Source of the DNA: Pseudomonas sp. SJZ079
GTDB taxonomy: Bacteria > Pseudomonadota > Gammaproteobacteria > Pseudomonadales > Pseudomonadaceae
Assembly: GCF_007993865.1 (NCBI RefSeq)
Contig: NZ_VIUH01000021.1
Coordinates: forward strand, 1 to 64,000
Direction: 5' to 3'
Length of the DNA: 64,000 nt
The notes beneath the pieces are model-generated. The model made no database searches. It saw only the letters and a program-made list of their open reading frames with translations, and was not told the origin of the DNA. Shown in pieces: positions 18,946 to 28,085 of this stretch; position 1 is the stretch's first letter, and every line of letters begins with the position of its first letter. Made by a program: the position numbers and the translations under genes.

Positions 18946-20412
18946 ATGTCCGCCACACAGTCCGTTCCAAGGCTCGTCTGTTCACTCGCAGCCGCACTGT
19001 TCGTCAGCAGTTGGGCGCCCAGCGCCCTCAGCGCGCCAGCCCCCGCCGATCCTTACGACACCCGCCTGATGGATCTCGCGCCCGCCCCGGCAACTGTCGG
19101 TGGCGAACGCCATAGCGGACCTTTTGCCCTGGGTGATGCGCTCAGCTTCGGCCCGGTGCTGCATCCGCTGGACCCGGCAGCGGTGAAGACCGTGCGCCTC
19201 GACGCCACGCACAAAGTCATCGAGATCGCCCCCGGGGTGCACTTCAGTGCCTGGACTTTCGGCGACCAGGTGCCCGGCCCGACCATCCGCGCGCGGGTCG
19301 GCGACCGGATCAAGTTCAGCATGACCAACCGCAGCGACGAGCCGGTGCCCGCCGCGCAGATCACCGCCGCGCCGATGATGCACTCGATGGACTTCCACGC
19401 CGCCATGGTCTCGCCGCAGGATAAGTACCGCTCGATCGCCCCGGGGCAGACCATCGAGTTCGAGTTCAGCCTCAACTACCCGGGCATCTTCATGTACCAC
19501 TGCGGCACGCCGATGATCCTCGAACACATCGCCTCGGGCATGTACGGCGCATTGATCGTCGAGCCGCGTGCCGGCTATCCCACCCAGGCTGACCGCGAGT
19601 ACGTGATCGTGCAGAGCGAGTTCTACCTCAAGCCCGACCCGGCCCAGCGCAAGGTCGATGGCGCGCCGCTGTACGTGCTCGACGGCGAGCGGCTGCGTGC
19701 CGCGCAACCGAACCATACGGTGTTCAACGGCACGCATAACGGCATGGTGGCCCGACCGCTGCCTGCCAAACCCGGCGAGCGGGTGCGCCTGCATGTACTC
19801 AACGTCGGCCCGAGCAAGACCTCCAGCTTTCACGTGGTCGGCACCATCTTCGACCGGGTCTGGCTCGAGGGTAACCCGGACAATCAGTTGCGCGGCGCGC
19901 AAACGGTACTGCTCGGTTCATCCAACAGCGCCACCGTGGAGTTCATCATTCCCGAGGCCGGCTCCTACATCATGGTCGACCACCACTTCGCCAACGCGTC
20001 CCAGGGCGCCATCGGACTCATCTCCAGCGAAGCCAACTTCGACAGCAAAGACCTCGAACACCACAACCTGCCCGCCTCGGCCACCCCGAGCGAGCCGGAT
20101 GCCGTGGCCGGCAAGCTCGATTTCGAGAGCAAATGCCTGGCCTGCCACTCGATCGGCGGCGGGCGCAAACTCGGCCCCGACCTCGCCGACGTGACCAGCC
20201 GCCATAGCGATCTATGGCTCACGCGCTGGCTCGAGGAGCCGGAAAAAATGCTCGCAGACGACGCGCCAGCCAAAGCTATGCTGAAAGAGTACGGCAACCT
20301 GCCAATGCCCAACCAGAACCTCAGCGACACGCAGATTCAGCAGTACCTCAAGTACTTTCATTGGCTTGATGCACAGCCCACAACCCGCCCAGCGGCACCC
20401 GCGCAACACTGA
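18946..20412 (+). CDS. nirK: Copper nitrite reductase-like two-cupredoxin protein with C-terminal cytochrome c domain
   Basis: 488 residues with an N-terminal signal peptide (cut near SALSA, about 30). The two cupredoxin domains carry a full NirK set: type 1 Cu ligands H146, C186, H194, M199; type 2 Cu ligands H151, H185, H346; catalytic D149 and H296. A tethered class I cytochrome c follows from about residue 390, with heme motif CLACH (397-401) and a Met ligand probably in NLPMPNQ. Three-domain enzymes of this kind (as in Ralstonia pickettii) reduce nitrite to NO in the periplasm, taking electrons through their own heme. GGAGGTG gives a strong ribosome site, and an ANR box lies upstream. 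Confidence 0.88.
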   Translation: MSATQSVPRLVCSLAAALFVSSWAPSALSAPAPADPYDTRLMDLAPAPATVGGERHSGPFALGDALSFGPVLHPLDPAAVKTVRLDATHKVIEIAPGVHFSAWTFGDQVPGPTIRARVGDRIKFSMTNRSDEPVPAAQITAAPMMHSMDFHAAMVSPQDKYRSIAPGQTIEFEFSLNYPGIFMYHCGTPMILEHIASGMYGALIVEPRAGYPTQADREYVIVQSEFYLKPDPAQRKVDGAPLYVLDGERLRAAQPNHTVFNGTHNGMVARPLPAKPGERVRLHVLNVGPSKTSSFHVVGTIFDRVWLEGNPDNQLRGAQTVLLGSSNSATVEFIIPEAGSYIMVDHHFANASQGAIGLISSEANFDSKDLEHHNLPASATPSEPDAVAGKLDFESKCLACHSIGGGRKLGPDLADVTSRHSDLWLTRWLEEPEKMLADDAPAKAMLKEYGNLPMPNQNLSDTQIQQYLKYFHWLDAQPTTRPAAPAQH

Positions 20413-20503
20413 CCGCGCCTTGTGCGCCCGGCTGTTACGCAGCGCCCCAGCGTGGAGAACTTCAGGTTGCGCCACCCTGACCGTCTAGCGAGGCTCACCG
20501 AAC

Positions 20504-21103
20504 ATGAAGAGCAGCGAAGCGCTTTACCAACAGGCACTGGAACAGCTGCAACGGCTGATCGACGAAGCCGGCGCGCGGGCCATGCCCGAACCCCATGCGG
20601 CGGCACTCGCCACGGCGGACAGCCAGGCCCGCCCCTCCGTGCGCACGGTCTATATCGTCGCCGTAGAAGCTGAAGGCCTGCTGTTCTTCGCCAACCGGCA
20701 CAGCGGCAAGGGTCGTCAGTTGATCGACAACCCTCGTGCGGCGCTGTGCCTGTTCTGGCCGGTGCTGCAGGAGCAGGCGATCATCGAAGGCGATGCGGTT
20801 CTGCAGTCCAGCGAAACCTCCGACTTCTACTGGCACAAGCGCGCCCGCGTGGCGCAGCTGGCCGCCTGGGCATCCGAGCAAGGCGCGCCCGCCCCGAAGA
20901 AGCCGGTACTGCGCCGGGAGGCGCGCCAGTTCGAGCACGACCTGGGCTTCGAACCGGTGCCGAGGAATCCCGATTGGTGCGCCTTCCGCATTCAGCCCGA
21001 CCGCATCGAGTTCTGGCCAACCGGCTGGCAGCGCATGCGCGAGCGGACCCGCTACCACAAAGATGCAGACGGCCAGTGGCTGCGCGAAGCGCTCAACCCC
21101 TGA
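20504..21103 (+). CDS. PdxH-like pyridoxamine 5'-phosphate oxidase family protein
   Basis: 199 residues, FMN-binding split-barrel. RPSVRTVYIVAV and FFANRHSGKGRQL resemble the FMN site of PdxH. The C-terminal half has the PdxH-type dimer region (NPDWCAFRIQPDRIEFWPTG, then RMRERTRYHK). The usual final RLxP motif is replaced by REALNP, and several PLP-binding positions differ, so I do not name it pdxH. It would act in the cytoplasm, oxidising PNP/PMP or a related substrate. It lies 91 bases after the nirK-like gene and may be co-transcribed. Confidence 0.82.
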   Translation: MKSSEALYQQALEQLQRLIDEAGARAMPEPHAAALATADSQARPSVRTVYIVAVEAEGLLFFANRHSGKGRQLIDNPRAALCLFWPVLQEQAIIEGDAVLQSSETSDFYWHKRARVAQLAAWASEQGAPAPKKPVLRREARQFEHDLGFEPVPRNPDWCAFRIQPDRIEFWPTGWQRMRERTRYHKDADGQWLREALNP

Positions 21104-21336
21104 GCGACTGCACTTAACGCTCTCTGGAGCCGTACGCCGAGCGGTGTTGGCTCTATTCACACGGTGCAACGCGCCTGGATAGTGCAAAGCCGTACCTCGG
21201 GAGCACCGGCGGGAAGCGGTGTTGTGCCCGCTCGCCTGGGTTGCGCAGCTGTTCGTCGCAGCCTTCACGACCTAAGTTTGCGCGAAGCAGGAGTCGATCC
21301 CGTGCCGCGCCACTCGCTTACTAAGGGAGAAATAGC

Positions 21337-22503
21337 ATGAGCGATAACTTTGATCCGCGGCGCCGTCAGGTACTGCTGGGCAGCACCGTGGCGCTCGCCT
21401 CGAGCAGCCTGCTCGGCCTCAGCCCGCTGAGCCTGGTCGCCGAGATGGCCCTGCCGGACTATGTCAACTGGAAGACCCCGAGGCGCTGATCGTGCACAGC
21501 GCCAACACCCTGGAAACCAAACGCGACGCCATCGGCACCAGCATCGTGACGTCCAACGAGCAGCTGTTCATCCGCAACAATCTACCGCCACCACCGCCGT
21601 CCATCGTTGCCGATCGCGATGCCTGGACGGTCGCCTTCCAGGGCGTGAAAAACCCACGCAACATCAGCCTCGGCGAACTCAAGAGCCAGCGTGTTGCAGT
21701 GCTCAGGTAACGGCCGGGCACTCTTCGCGCATGAAGCCAGTGGCACCCAATGGGAGACCGGCGCGGCCGGCTGCGTATTCTGGAGCGGCGTACCGGTCAA
21801 AGCCGTGGTCGAGGCCCTTGGCGGCATAGTCGACGGCCTGGCGTACATGACCAGCACCGGCGGCGAAGAACTGCCGGCCGGCCTCGACCCGAAGAGCCTG
21901 ATGGTCGAACGTTCGGTGCCCCTGGGCGCTCTGGACCAGGCCATCCTTGCCTGGGAGCTGAACGGCGAACCGCTGCCGCTGGCCCATGGTGGCCCGCTGC
22001 GCCTGGTGATACCGGGTTACTACGGGGTGAATAACGTCAAATACGTCAAACAGGTGGCCTTCACCGCCGAACAGACCGACGCCGCTATCCAGGCCTCGGG
22101 CTACCGCATCCGCCCGGTTGGCCAGGGCGGCGCACCGGATCAGCCGTCGATGTGGGAGATGAACGTCAAGTCGTGGATCACCCAGCCACTCGAGCAGGCC
22201 AAGGCCGGACGCGTGCGCATTCAGGGCGTGGCCTTCGGCGGCGCCAAGGAGGTGAAAGGCGTCGAGGTCTCGCTGGATGGCGGCAAGCGCTGGCAGGCGG
22301 CAGCCTTCGTCGGCCCGAGCCTGGGCCAGTATGCCTGGCGCCCCTTCGTGCTCTTCGTCGACCTCAAGCCGGGCAACTACAGCCTGGTGAGTCGGGCGAC
22401 CGATGTCGAGGGCAACATCCAGCCGCAAGAGGGGCTGGCAAATGAACGTGGCTATGGCCACAACGGTTGGAGGGATCACGGTGTCAGCATGTCGATTGTC
22501 TAA
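21337..22503 (+). pseudogene. Sulfite oxidase-like molybdopterin oxidoreductase, interrupted by two compensating frameshifts
   Basis: The reading starts at 21337 with a Tat-type signal (DPRRRQVLLGSTVALAS) and ends prematurely at 21489. Homologous sequence continues in another frame (EALIVHSANTLETKRDAIG to ELKSQRVAVL, stop at 21710). It then returns to the first frame from about 21691 (LQCSGNGRALFAHEA to HGVSMSIV, 22503). CSGNGR holds the molybdenum-ligating cysteine. The C-terminal dimerisation domain (VKGVEVSLDGGKRW) is complete. One base appears missing near 21480 and one extra near 21690, so only about 70 residues are out of frame. This is either a true lesion or two homopolymer sequencing errors. 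The partner cytochrome gene is intact. Confidence 0.82.
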
Positions 22504-22834
22504 AGCCTCGGGGCTGGCGCTGGGCCTAGCCCTGAGCAGCCTGTTCGGCACGGTTCAAGCAGCTGACGCGGCGACCGATGACACCCGCTACCAGCTGGGG
22601 CGCAAGGTGTTCACCGAGCAGGCGCAACCCTCCTGCAGCCTGTGCCACAGCCTGCAGGATGCCGGGGCCAGTGGCGCCATTGGCCCCGACCTGGATCAGC
22701 TCAAGCCGACCCCGGAACGAGTCATGGCCGCGGTACGCGGCGGCGTCGGGGTGATGCCGGCTTTTGAGGCATTGCTCAGCGCCGAGCAGATAGAGGCTGT
22801 GGCCCACTACGTGTCCCAGGTAACCGCGCAATAA
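22481..22834 (+). CDS. Monoheme cytochrome c, probable SorB-type electron acceptor
   Basis: 117 residues from a GTG start at 22481, chosen because TTGGAGGG lies just upstream and it gives a clean signal peptide ending LFGTVQA. The mature part has one heme site CSLCH and a likely Met ligand in GVMPAFEALLS. It overlaps the end of the sulfite-oxidase-like gene by 23 bases, the arrangement of SorA/SorB sulfite dehydrogenases, so it probably takes electrons from that enzyme in the periplasm. An upstream ATG at 22442 is possible but would bury the signal peptide. Confidence 0.85.
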   Translation: MSACRLSKASGLALGLALSSLFGTVQAADAATDDTRYQLGRKVFTEQAQPSCSLCHSLQDAGASGAIGPDLDQLKPTPERVMAAVRGGVGVMPAFEALLSAEQIEAVAHYVSQVTAQ

Positions 22835-22982
22835 CACCACCAGCGCCGGGGCGTAAACCCGCAGTCATCGAGACGGCCCCGTCTCGATGACCTCTTGCAA
22901 ACCAGTCCGCGCGCCAACGCCTGTTGCGCAGCATCCAGTTCTGCCTGCCTATACTCAAAGCACTCTGGGTTGGGAGGATGCC

Positions 22983-25028
22983 ATGGCCAACTATACGGTC
23001 GACGCCATACGCACGATTGCCCTGGTCGGGCAGGCCGATAGCGGCAAGACCACGCTGATCGAAGCCCTGCTGCAACGCAGCGGCGCCATCGCCAGCATGG
23101 GCTCGCTGGAGCGTGGCGACACGGTCTGCGACTGCGACCCGCTGGAGCGCGAATACCGCCACTCGCTGACCTCGGCGCTGGCCCATTGCAGCCACGCCGG
23201 TGCCGAGCTCAACCTGATCGACACCCCCGGCTACCCGGACTTCATCGGCCAGACCATCGCCGCCCTGGCGGCGGTGGAAACCGCGCTGGTGGTGGTCAAC
23301 GCGCAGAGCGGCATCGAGCTGAACACCCGAAGGATGATGGCCCTGGCCGGCGAACGTGGGCTGTGCCGACTGCTGGTGGTGAACAAGATCGACGCCGAAC
23401 GGGTCGACCTGCCCGCCCTGCTCGCCGACCTGCGCGAGGCGTTCGGCAAGCAGGTGCTGCCGATCAACCTGCCCAGCGACGGCGCCAGCCGGGTGGTCGA
23501 CTGCTTCTTCAAGCCCAGCGGCGACAGCGACTTCGCCTCGGTGGCCGAGGCGCACCAGGCGTTGATCGATCAGGTGGTCGAAGTCGACGAAGTGCTGATG
23601 GCGCGCTACCTGGAGCAAGGCGAGATCGACCCCAGCCACTTGCACGCGCCCTTCGAACGCGCGTTGCGCGAGGGCCATCTGATTCCGCTGTGCTTCGTCT
23701 CGGCGCGCAGCGGCGCCGGGGTCGGCGAACTGCTGGATATTCTCGCGCGGCTGGCGCCCAACCCGAGCGAGGGCAATCCGCCGCTGTTCTTCAAGGGCGA
23801 AGGCGCGACGGCCAAGCCCTTCCGCTCGATCCCCGACCCGCAGCAACATGTGCTGGCCCATGTGTTCAAGGTGATGATCGACCCCTTCGTCGGCAAGCTC
23901 GGCATCTTCCGCGTACACCAGGGCACCCTGCAGCGCGAGATGCAGCTGTTGGTCGGCGATGCCAAGAAACCGTTCAAGGTCGGCCACCTGCTGCGTCTAC
24001 AGGGCAAGCGCTACGACGAGGTGAGCCAACTGATCCCCGGCGATTTCGGCGCCGTGAGCAAGGTCGAGGAGATCGAGTTCGACGCGGTGCTGCACGACTC
24101 GCATGACGAGGACCAGATCCACCTCAAACCGCTGGCCTTCCCCGAGCCGATGCAGGGCCTGGCCATCGAGGCCAAGCGCCGCGGCGACGAGCAGCGCATC
24201 GCCGAGGTGCTGCACCGCCTGCTGGCCGAAGACCCCTGCGTCAAGCTCGATTACCAGGCCGACACCCAGGAGACCGTGCTGCGCGGCATGGGCGAACTGC
24301 ACCTGCGCTACCTGCTCGACCGCCTGACCAGCAGCTACAAGCTCGAGGTACAGACCCAGCCCCCGCGCATACCCTACCGCGAGACCATCACCCGCACGGC
24401 CGAGGGCCACTGCCGGCACAAGAAGCAGAGTGGCGGTGCCGGCCAGTTCGGCGAGGTGTTCCTGCGGGTCGAACCCCTGCCGCGTGGCAGCGGCTTCAGC
24501 TTTGTCGACACGGTAAAAGGCGGGGTGATCCCCTCGCAGTTCATCCCTTCGGTGGAGAAAGGCGTGCGTTCGGTGCTGCAACGCGGCCCGCTGGCCGGCT
24601 TTCCGGTCGAAGACCTGCAGGTCACGGTGTATGACGGCAAGAGCCACTCGGTCGACTCCAAGGACATCGCCTTCCAGGCCGCCGGGCGCAAGGCCATGCT
24701 CGACGCCCTGCAGGCGGCCGGCGCTATCGTCCTGGAGCCGATTGCCAACATCGACATCAGCACCCCCGAAGGCAAACTCGGCGACATCACCAGCGACCTC
24801 ACCGGCCGCCGCGGCCAGGTGCTCGGCAGCGAGTCGCTGGCCCAGGGCATGGTGCTGATCCATGGCCAGGTGCCCATGGCCGAGCTGGACGACTACGGCG
24901 GCCGACTCAAATCGATCACCGCCGGCCAGGGCGGCTTCAGCCTGCAGCACAGCCATTACAGCGCCGTACCTGCGGAGGTGCAGCAGCGCCTGGCCGGGGC
25001 TTACAAGGCGGTGCAGGAGGAGGATTGA
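22983..25028 (+). CDS. Elongation factor G-like translational GTPase
   Basis: 681 residues. G domain motifs are G1 GQADSGKTT, G3 DTPGYPDFIG and G4 NKID. EF-G domains II, III, IV and V follow; domain IV is around YRETITRTAEGHCRHKKQSGGAGQ. G1 reads GQADSGKTT rather than the GHIDAGKTT seen in canonical EF-G, and the protein belongs to the EF-G-like (EF-G-2 type) group that accompanies the housekeeping fusA. Its role is not established. The ATG at 22983 is preceded by GGGAGG. It stands alone as a single-gene unit. Confidence 0.9.
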   Translation: MANYTVDAIRTIALVGQADSGKTTLIEALLQRSGAIASMGSLERGDTVCDCDPLEREYRHSLTSALAHCSHAGAELNLIDTPGYPDFIGQTIAALAAVETALVVVNAQSGIELNTRRMMALAGERGLCRLLVVNKIDAERVDLPALLADLREAFGKQVLPINLPSDGASRVVDCFFKPSGDSDFASVAEAHQALIDQVVEVDEVLMARYLEQGEIDPSHLHAPFERALREGHLIPLCFVSARSGAGVGELLDILARLAPNPSEGNPPLFFKGEGATAKPFRSIPDPQQHVLAHVFKVMIDPFVGKLGIFRVHQGTLQREMQLLVGDAKKPFKVGHLLRLQGKRYDEVSQLIPGDFGAVSKVEEIEFDAVLHDSHDEDQIHLKPLAFPEPMQGLAIEAKRRGDEQRIAEVLHRLLAEDPCVKLDYQADTQETVLRGMGELHLRYLLDRLTSSYKLEVQTQPPRIPYRETITRTAEGHCRHKKQSGGAGQFGEVFLRVEPLPRGSGFSFVDTVKGGVIPSQFIPSVEKGVRSVLQRGPLAGFPVEDLQVTVYDGKSHSVDSKDIAFQAAGRKAMLDALQAAGAIVLEPIANIDISTPEGKLGDITSDLTGRRGQVLGSESLAQGMVLIHGQVPMAELDDYGGRLKSITAGQGGFSLQHSHYSAVPAEVQQRLAGAYKAVQEED

Positions 25029-25162
25029 AGCAGTGCCGGGCCGGGTACTTCGCGCGGTATTCCGCTGGCATAGGCGAAAGGCACTGGCGAGCCATTGTGG
25101 TCAATCGCCGAGGCGGGTGGGCGAGTACCGGTTGCCCAGCCGACACAGCCATCAAGCAGGCG

Positions 25163-25218
25163 GGGGCTGGAAAACCGCGAAGCATTTTCCAGCGCTGTTC
25201 AACCCAGCTACCGCGCTA
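25163..25218. repeat. Dispersed intergenic repeat, copy A
   Basis: The core GGCTGGAAAACCGCGAAGC followed by ATTTTCCAGC forms a hairpin, and the element continues with a conserved tail ending CTACCGCGCTAA. Related copies lie at 26893-26954, 28172-28234 and 30752-30806. Confidence 0.75.
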
Positions 25219-25251
25219 AGTCAGATGATTCGGTACGGGCAGCGGCGGCGC

Positions 25252-25911
25252 TCAACCCGGCACCACGTCCCGTATAGCCACTTCGGTTAAGTAGGCACGG
25301 GCGATGCAGAGCAGATGCCGGCGCACCTCGTCGATCGATTCAACCGGGATCTCGTGTTCGAGCAGTGCGCGTACGGGGCCCGCCAGGGCGGCCATGAGCA
25401 GAAGTGCGACAGTCTCGACCTTTTCGAAACGGGCATCGCAGGCGCTGCTCAACATCTTCGCCACGGCGCCGTGCATGCGCTGTTTGGCCATCCCCACCAG
25501 AGCCGCTCCGCCATGCTCTTCGGCCACTGCGTAGAGAGCCTTGGAAACGTCCGGGCACTCCATCTTGGCGTCCAGAAATGCATTGGCCAGGGCTTGAGCC
25601 ATCTCCACCAGTGGCTTCTCGCGCAGCGCCAGGCAGCAGCACTCGACTGCTCGCGCGACATGCTCCAGATGCTGCGCCAGCACAGCCGCCAGCAGCGCAG
25701 CGCGATTTGGGTAGTACTGATAAAGACTGCCAACCGAAACGCCTGCACGCGCTGCCACCCGCGTGGTGTTGCAGCGCGCCAGGCCCTCGGCCATCAAAAC
25801 CTGAATGGCGGCCTGGTGAATAACCTCGAGCGTTTCCTGCGAACGGGCCTGAATCGGCGTCTTACGGGGCTTGAGCGATGCGGTCGGCGGTTGCATGGAA
25901 TGCGAATTCAT
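25252..25911 (-). CDS. TetR-family transcriptional regulator
   Basis: 219 residues. An N-terminal helix-turn-helix (about 22-68) contains NTTRVAARAGVSVGSLYQYYPNRAALL. The all-helical ligand domain has a Cys-rich stretch VECCCLALREKP. It is divergent from the SDR gene at 26114, the usual arrangement for a repressor of a detoxification or redox enzyme. The ligand is unknown. The start may be 25911 or the internal Met five codons later. Confidence 0.9.
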   Translation of the reverse strand: MNSHSMQPPTASLKPRKTPIQARSQETLEVIHQAAIQVLMAEGLARCNTTRVAARAGVSVGSLYQYYPNRAALLAAVLAQHLEHVARAVECCCLALREKPLVEMAQALANAFLDAKMECPDVSKALYAVAEEHGGAALVGMAKQRMHGAVAKMLSSACDARFEKVETVALLLMAALAGPVRALLEHEIPVESIDEVRRHLLCIARAYLTEVAIRDVVPG

Positions 25912-25916
25912 AAACT

Positions 25917-25928
25917 GAAGGAACCTTC
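25917..25928. promoter_or_regulatory. Candidate TetR operator dyad
   Basis: GAAGG-AA-CCTTC, a 5+5 inverted repeat just upstream of the TetR start in an AT-rich patch between two divergent genes. It is short and supported by position only. Confidence 0.35.
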
Positions 25929-25944
25929 ATATTATACCCAGGAG

Positions 25945-26095
25945 CCTGCCGGACTCGACCATGCGTAGCGAGGAAGCGTCCGCCTTGAGTCAGTTTTGCG
26001 GATCTTTCGCGACGAATAGCGCGCTAGTTAACGAGAACGAGCGGCAAAAATGGGCGAGCTGGCGTTCCTGTAATAGGGCAGCGTCAGCTCCGGCA
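25945..26095. repeat. Direct repeat flanking the SDR gene, copy 1
   Basis: About 150 bases from CCTGCCGGACTCGACC to GTCAGCTCC, closely matching 27082-27239 apart from an internal 10-12 base indel and scattered substitutions. The shared core includes CTTTCGCG, GAATAGCGCGCTA and TAACGAGAA. It lies immediately upstream of the SDR gene. Confidence 0.8.
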
Positions 26096-26113
26096 GGCTT
26101 CTAGACCACACAC

Positions 26114-26869
26114 ATGACAATCGAGGTCGACATGAACACTGCACACGTCAGCGGCGCGCAACAGCCGGTTGCACTGGTAACGGGTGGTAACAAGGGCATC
26201 GGCAAAGCGGTGGTCGCCCGTCTCGCCGAGCACGGATATCTGGTGTATCTCGCCAGCCGCGACTTGGCGCGCGGCGAATCCGCAGCGGCCACGCTGCAGG
26301 GCGAGATCATTCCGATCCAACTCGACGTCACCGATCCCGCCTCTCTGAGTCGCGCCGTCGAGCTGATCCAGAAACGCAGCGGAAAGCTGGACGTGCTGGT
26401 GAACAATGCGGGGCTGAGTGTCGGTAACGCGCCGCCCAGCGGCTGCGATCTCCAAGAGTTGCGCGCCACCTACGAGGTGAACCTGTTCGGGGTGGTGGCC
26501 GTGACCCAGGCACTGCTGCCGTTGCTGCGCGCCGGGGAGCGCAAGACGATCGTCAACCTGTCCAGCGAACTCGGGTCATTGGCGCTGCACAGCTACCCGG
26601 ACTTCCCTTACGACAAGGTCAATCTGCTGGCTTACAACTCGTCGAAAACGGCGCTCAACGCCTTCACCGTTCTGCTCGCCAAGGAGTTGCGCGACGAAGG
26701 CTTTCGCGTCAACTCGGTCAATCCGGGATTCACCGCCACCGACCTCAATGCGTTCACCGGCCAACGCTCGGTCGAGCAGGCCGCAGCCGTGGTGGTGCAG
26801 TACGCCACCCTCGGCCCCGACGGACCAACCGCTGGCTTCTTCACCGAAGGCGGCAGCCTGCCCTGGTGA
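26114..26869 (+). CDS. Short-chain dehydrogenase/reductase
   Basis: 251 residues, classical SDR. It has the cofactor motif VTGGNKGIGKA (about 22-32), NNAG, a catalytic Ser in IVNLSSELG and the YNSSK active-site Tyr/Lys. The segment VNPGFTATDLN follows. The HSYPDFPYDKVNLLAYNSSK region resembles carbonyl-reductase-like SDRs. The substrate is unknown. ATG options are 26114 and 26132 (MNTAHVSG); the region before residue 15 is not conserved fold. It is probably under control of the divergent TetR. Confidence 0.92.
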   Translation: MTIEVDMNTAHVSGAQQPVALVTGGNKGIGKAVVARLAEHGYLVYLASRDLARGESAAATLQGEIIPIQLDVTDPASLSRAVELIQKRSGKLDVLVNNAGLSVGNAPPSGCDLQELRATYEVNLFGVVAVTQALLPLLRAGERKTIVNLSSELGSLALHSYPDFPYDKVNLLAYNSSKTALNAFTVLLAKELRDEGFRVNSVNPGFTATDLNAFTGQRSVEQAAAVVVQYATLGPDGPTAGFFTEGGSLPW

Positions 26870-26892
26870 TTTGCAGCCGACACAAGAAGCAG

Positions 26893-26954
26893 CGCGTAGG
26901 GTGGAAAACCGCAGAGCGCTTTCCACCGCTGTTCACCCAGGCTACCGCGCTGAA
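26893..26954. repeat. Dispersed intergenic repeat, copy B
   Basis: GCGTAGGGTGGAAAACCGC, then CTTTCCACC and GTTCACCCAGGCTACCGCGC. It is almost identical to copy C at 28172-28234. The GTGGAAA/TTTCCAC arms form a hairpin. Confidence 0.8.
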
Positions 26955-27081
26955 CAATCCCCAGCACGCTGTCGCTTGCTCGCTCTGTGTCAGGGAAGGT
27001 TATTGCCAAGAGTGCAGGCCAGAAGCGCAACCGCCTGAATGGCCGCAGCGAAACCGAAAAGCAACGTTACGGGCTTAGCAA

Positions 27082-27239
27082 CCTGCCGGACTTGACCGTC
27101 CGTAGCGAGGAAACGCCCGGGTTGAGTCGGCTTTTCTGATCTTTCGCGGCGAATAGCGCGCTATTTAACGAGAAAGAGCATGAAAGAGCAGCAAACATGG
27201 GCGAATCCGGTTTTTCCGCAGTAGGGCAGCGTTCAGTCC
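27082..27239. repeat. Direct repeat flanking the SDR gene, copy 2
   Basis: Matches 25945-26095 in the same orientation, offset by about 1.14 kb. This copy carries an extra ATGAAAGAGC-like insert and a perfect 14-base palindrome AATAGCGCGCTATT. Confidence 0.8.
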
Positions 27240-27476
27240 GACCCACTCCTAGTGGGTCATCGATTCAGGATAGTTGACCGCTGACTTGGCGAGTTGCTGC
27301 TAGCCGAGCCGCCGGCGACGCAAATCGTCGCGTGCACTCGCCTGGGAAAACGCCGGCGGCCACTGGAGGCAGCTCGGCGTCACCGCGCCTACGCAGCTTG
27401 GACCTTTGCCAAGTCACGCGCGGCAGAGCGCTGCGCTGCGAATTACCGAAACGGCGTCGATGCAACGGGCTGGACG

Positions 27477-28085
27477 CTAGCCCAGCAGGCCCTCGGCATT
27501 CAGCGCGGCCTGCACCGCCGGACGCTCGCCGACCCGCTGCATGAAAGCTTGCAGCTCGCTACAGCCGCTCAAGTCGAGCTTCAGATACGGCGCCCAACTG
27601 ACGATCACGAACAGATAGGCGTCCGCTGCGGTGAAGGCCTCGCCGGTCAGGTACGACTTGCCACGTAACTGCGGCGAGACCAAGGCGAACTTTTTCACCG
27701 CGGCGTTGGCGAACTGCTTTCTGGCCTCGGCCTCCAGTGCCGGATTGAACAAGGCCCCGGCGGTCTTGTGCAGTTCGGAGGTGATGTAGTTCTGCCACTC
27801 CATCACCCGGTAGCGCGCCATGTCGCCGGCCTCAGGCATCAAGTCCGGGCGACCCGCCAAGTCGCAGAGGTAGTGGCAGATGATTGGCCCCTCGGTCATC
27901 CGCGTGCCATCGGCCAGCTCCAGTACGGGCACCGCACCCTTGGGGTTGATTTGGTAGAAGTCGGTGGCCTGCTCGGTCTCATGCTTGCTTAGATCGATGC
28001 GTTCGAGAGTGAACGGCAATCCCGTCTCGTGCAGCACGATATGCACAGCGAGCGAGCAGGCCCCTGGAGCGTAATAGAGTTTCAT
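27477..28085 (-). CDS. gstA: Glutathione S-transferase, beta class (copy 1)
   Basis: 202 residues. The thioredoxin-like N-terminal domain begins MKLYYAPGACSLAVHIVLHE, with Cys10 typical of beta-class bacterial GSTs. The G-site motif NPKGAVPVL and a helical C-terminal domain (to LLG) follow. It is a cytoplasmic enzyme for glutathione conjugation or peroxide detoxification. A close paralogue of identical length lies at 41423-42031, with matching flanks (about 80 bases upstream), so this is a segmental duplication. Confidence 0.93.
   Translation of the reverse strand: MKLYYAPGACSLAVHIVLHETGLPFTLERIDLSKHETEQATDFYQINPKGAVPVLELADGTRMTEGPIICHYLCDLAGRPDLMPEAGDMARYRVMEWQNYITSELHKTAGALFNPALEAEARKQFANAAVKKFALVSPQLRGKSYLTGEAFTAADAYLFVIVSWAPYLKLDLSGCSELQAFMQRVGERPAVQAALNAEGLLG

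Larger units (their letters stand above)
26870..27476. other. Repeat-bearing gene-free interval between SDR and GST genes
   Basis: 607 bases, both flanking genes ending into it. It contains dispersed repeat copy B (26893-26954) and copy 2 of the SDR-flanking direct repeat (27082-27239). The remainder (27240-27476) shows no credible gene. Confidence 0.6.

Noticed and set aside
21492..21710. Separate small gene of 72 codons
   Set aside because: Its sequence is the displaced middle part of the sulfite-oxidase-like protein, not an independent gene.
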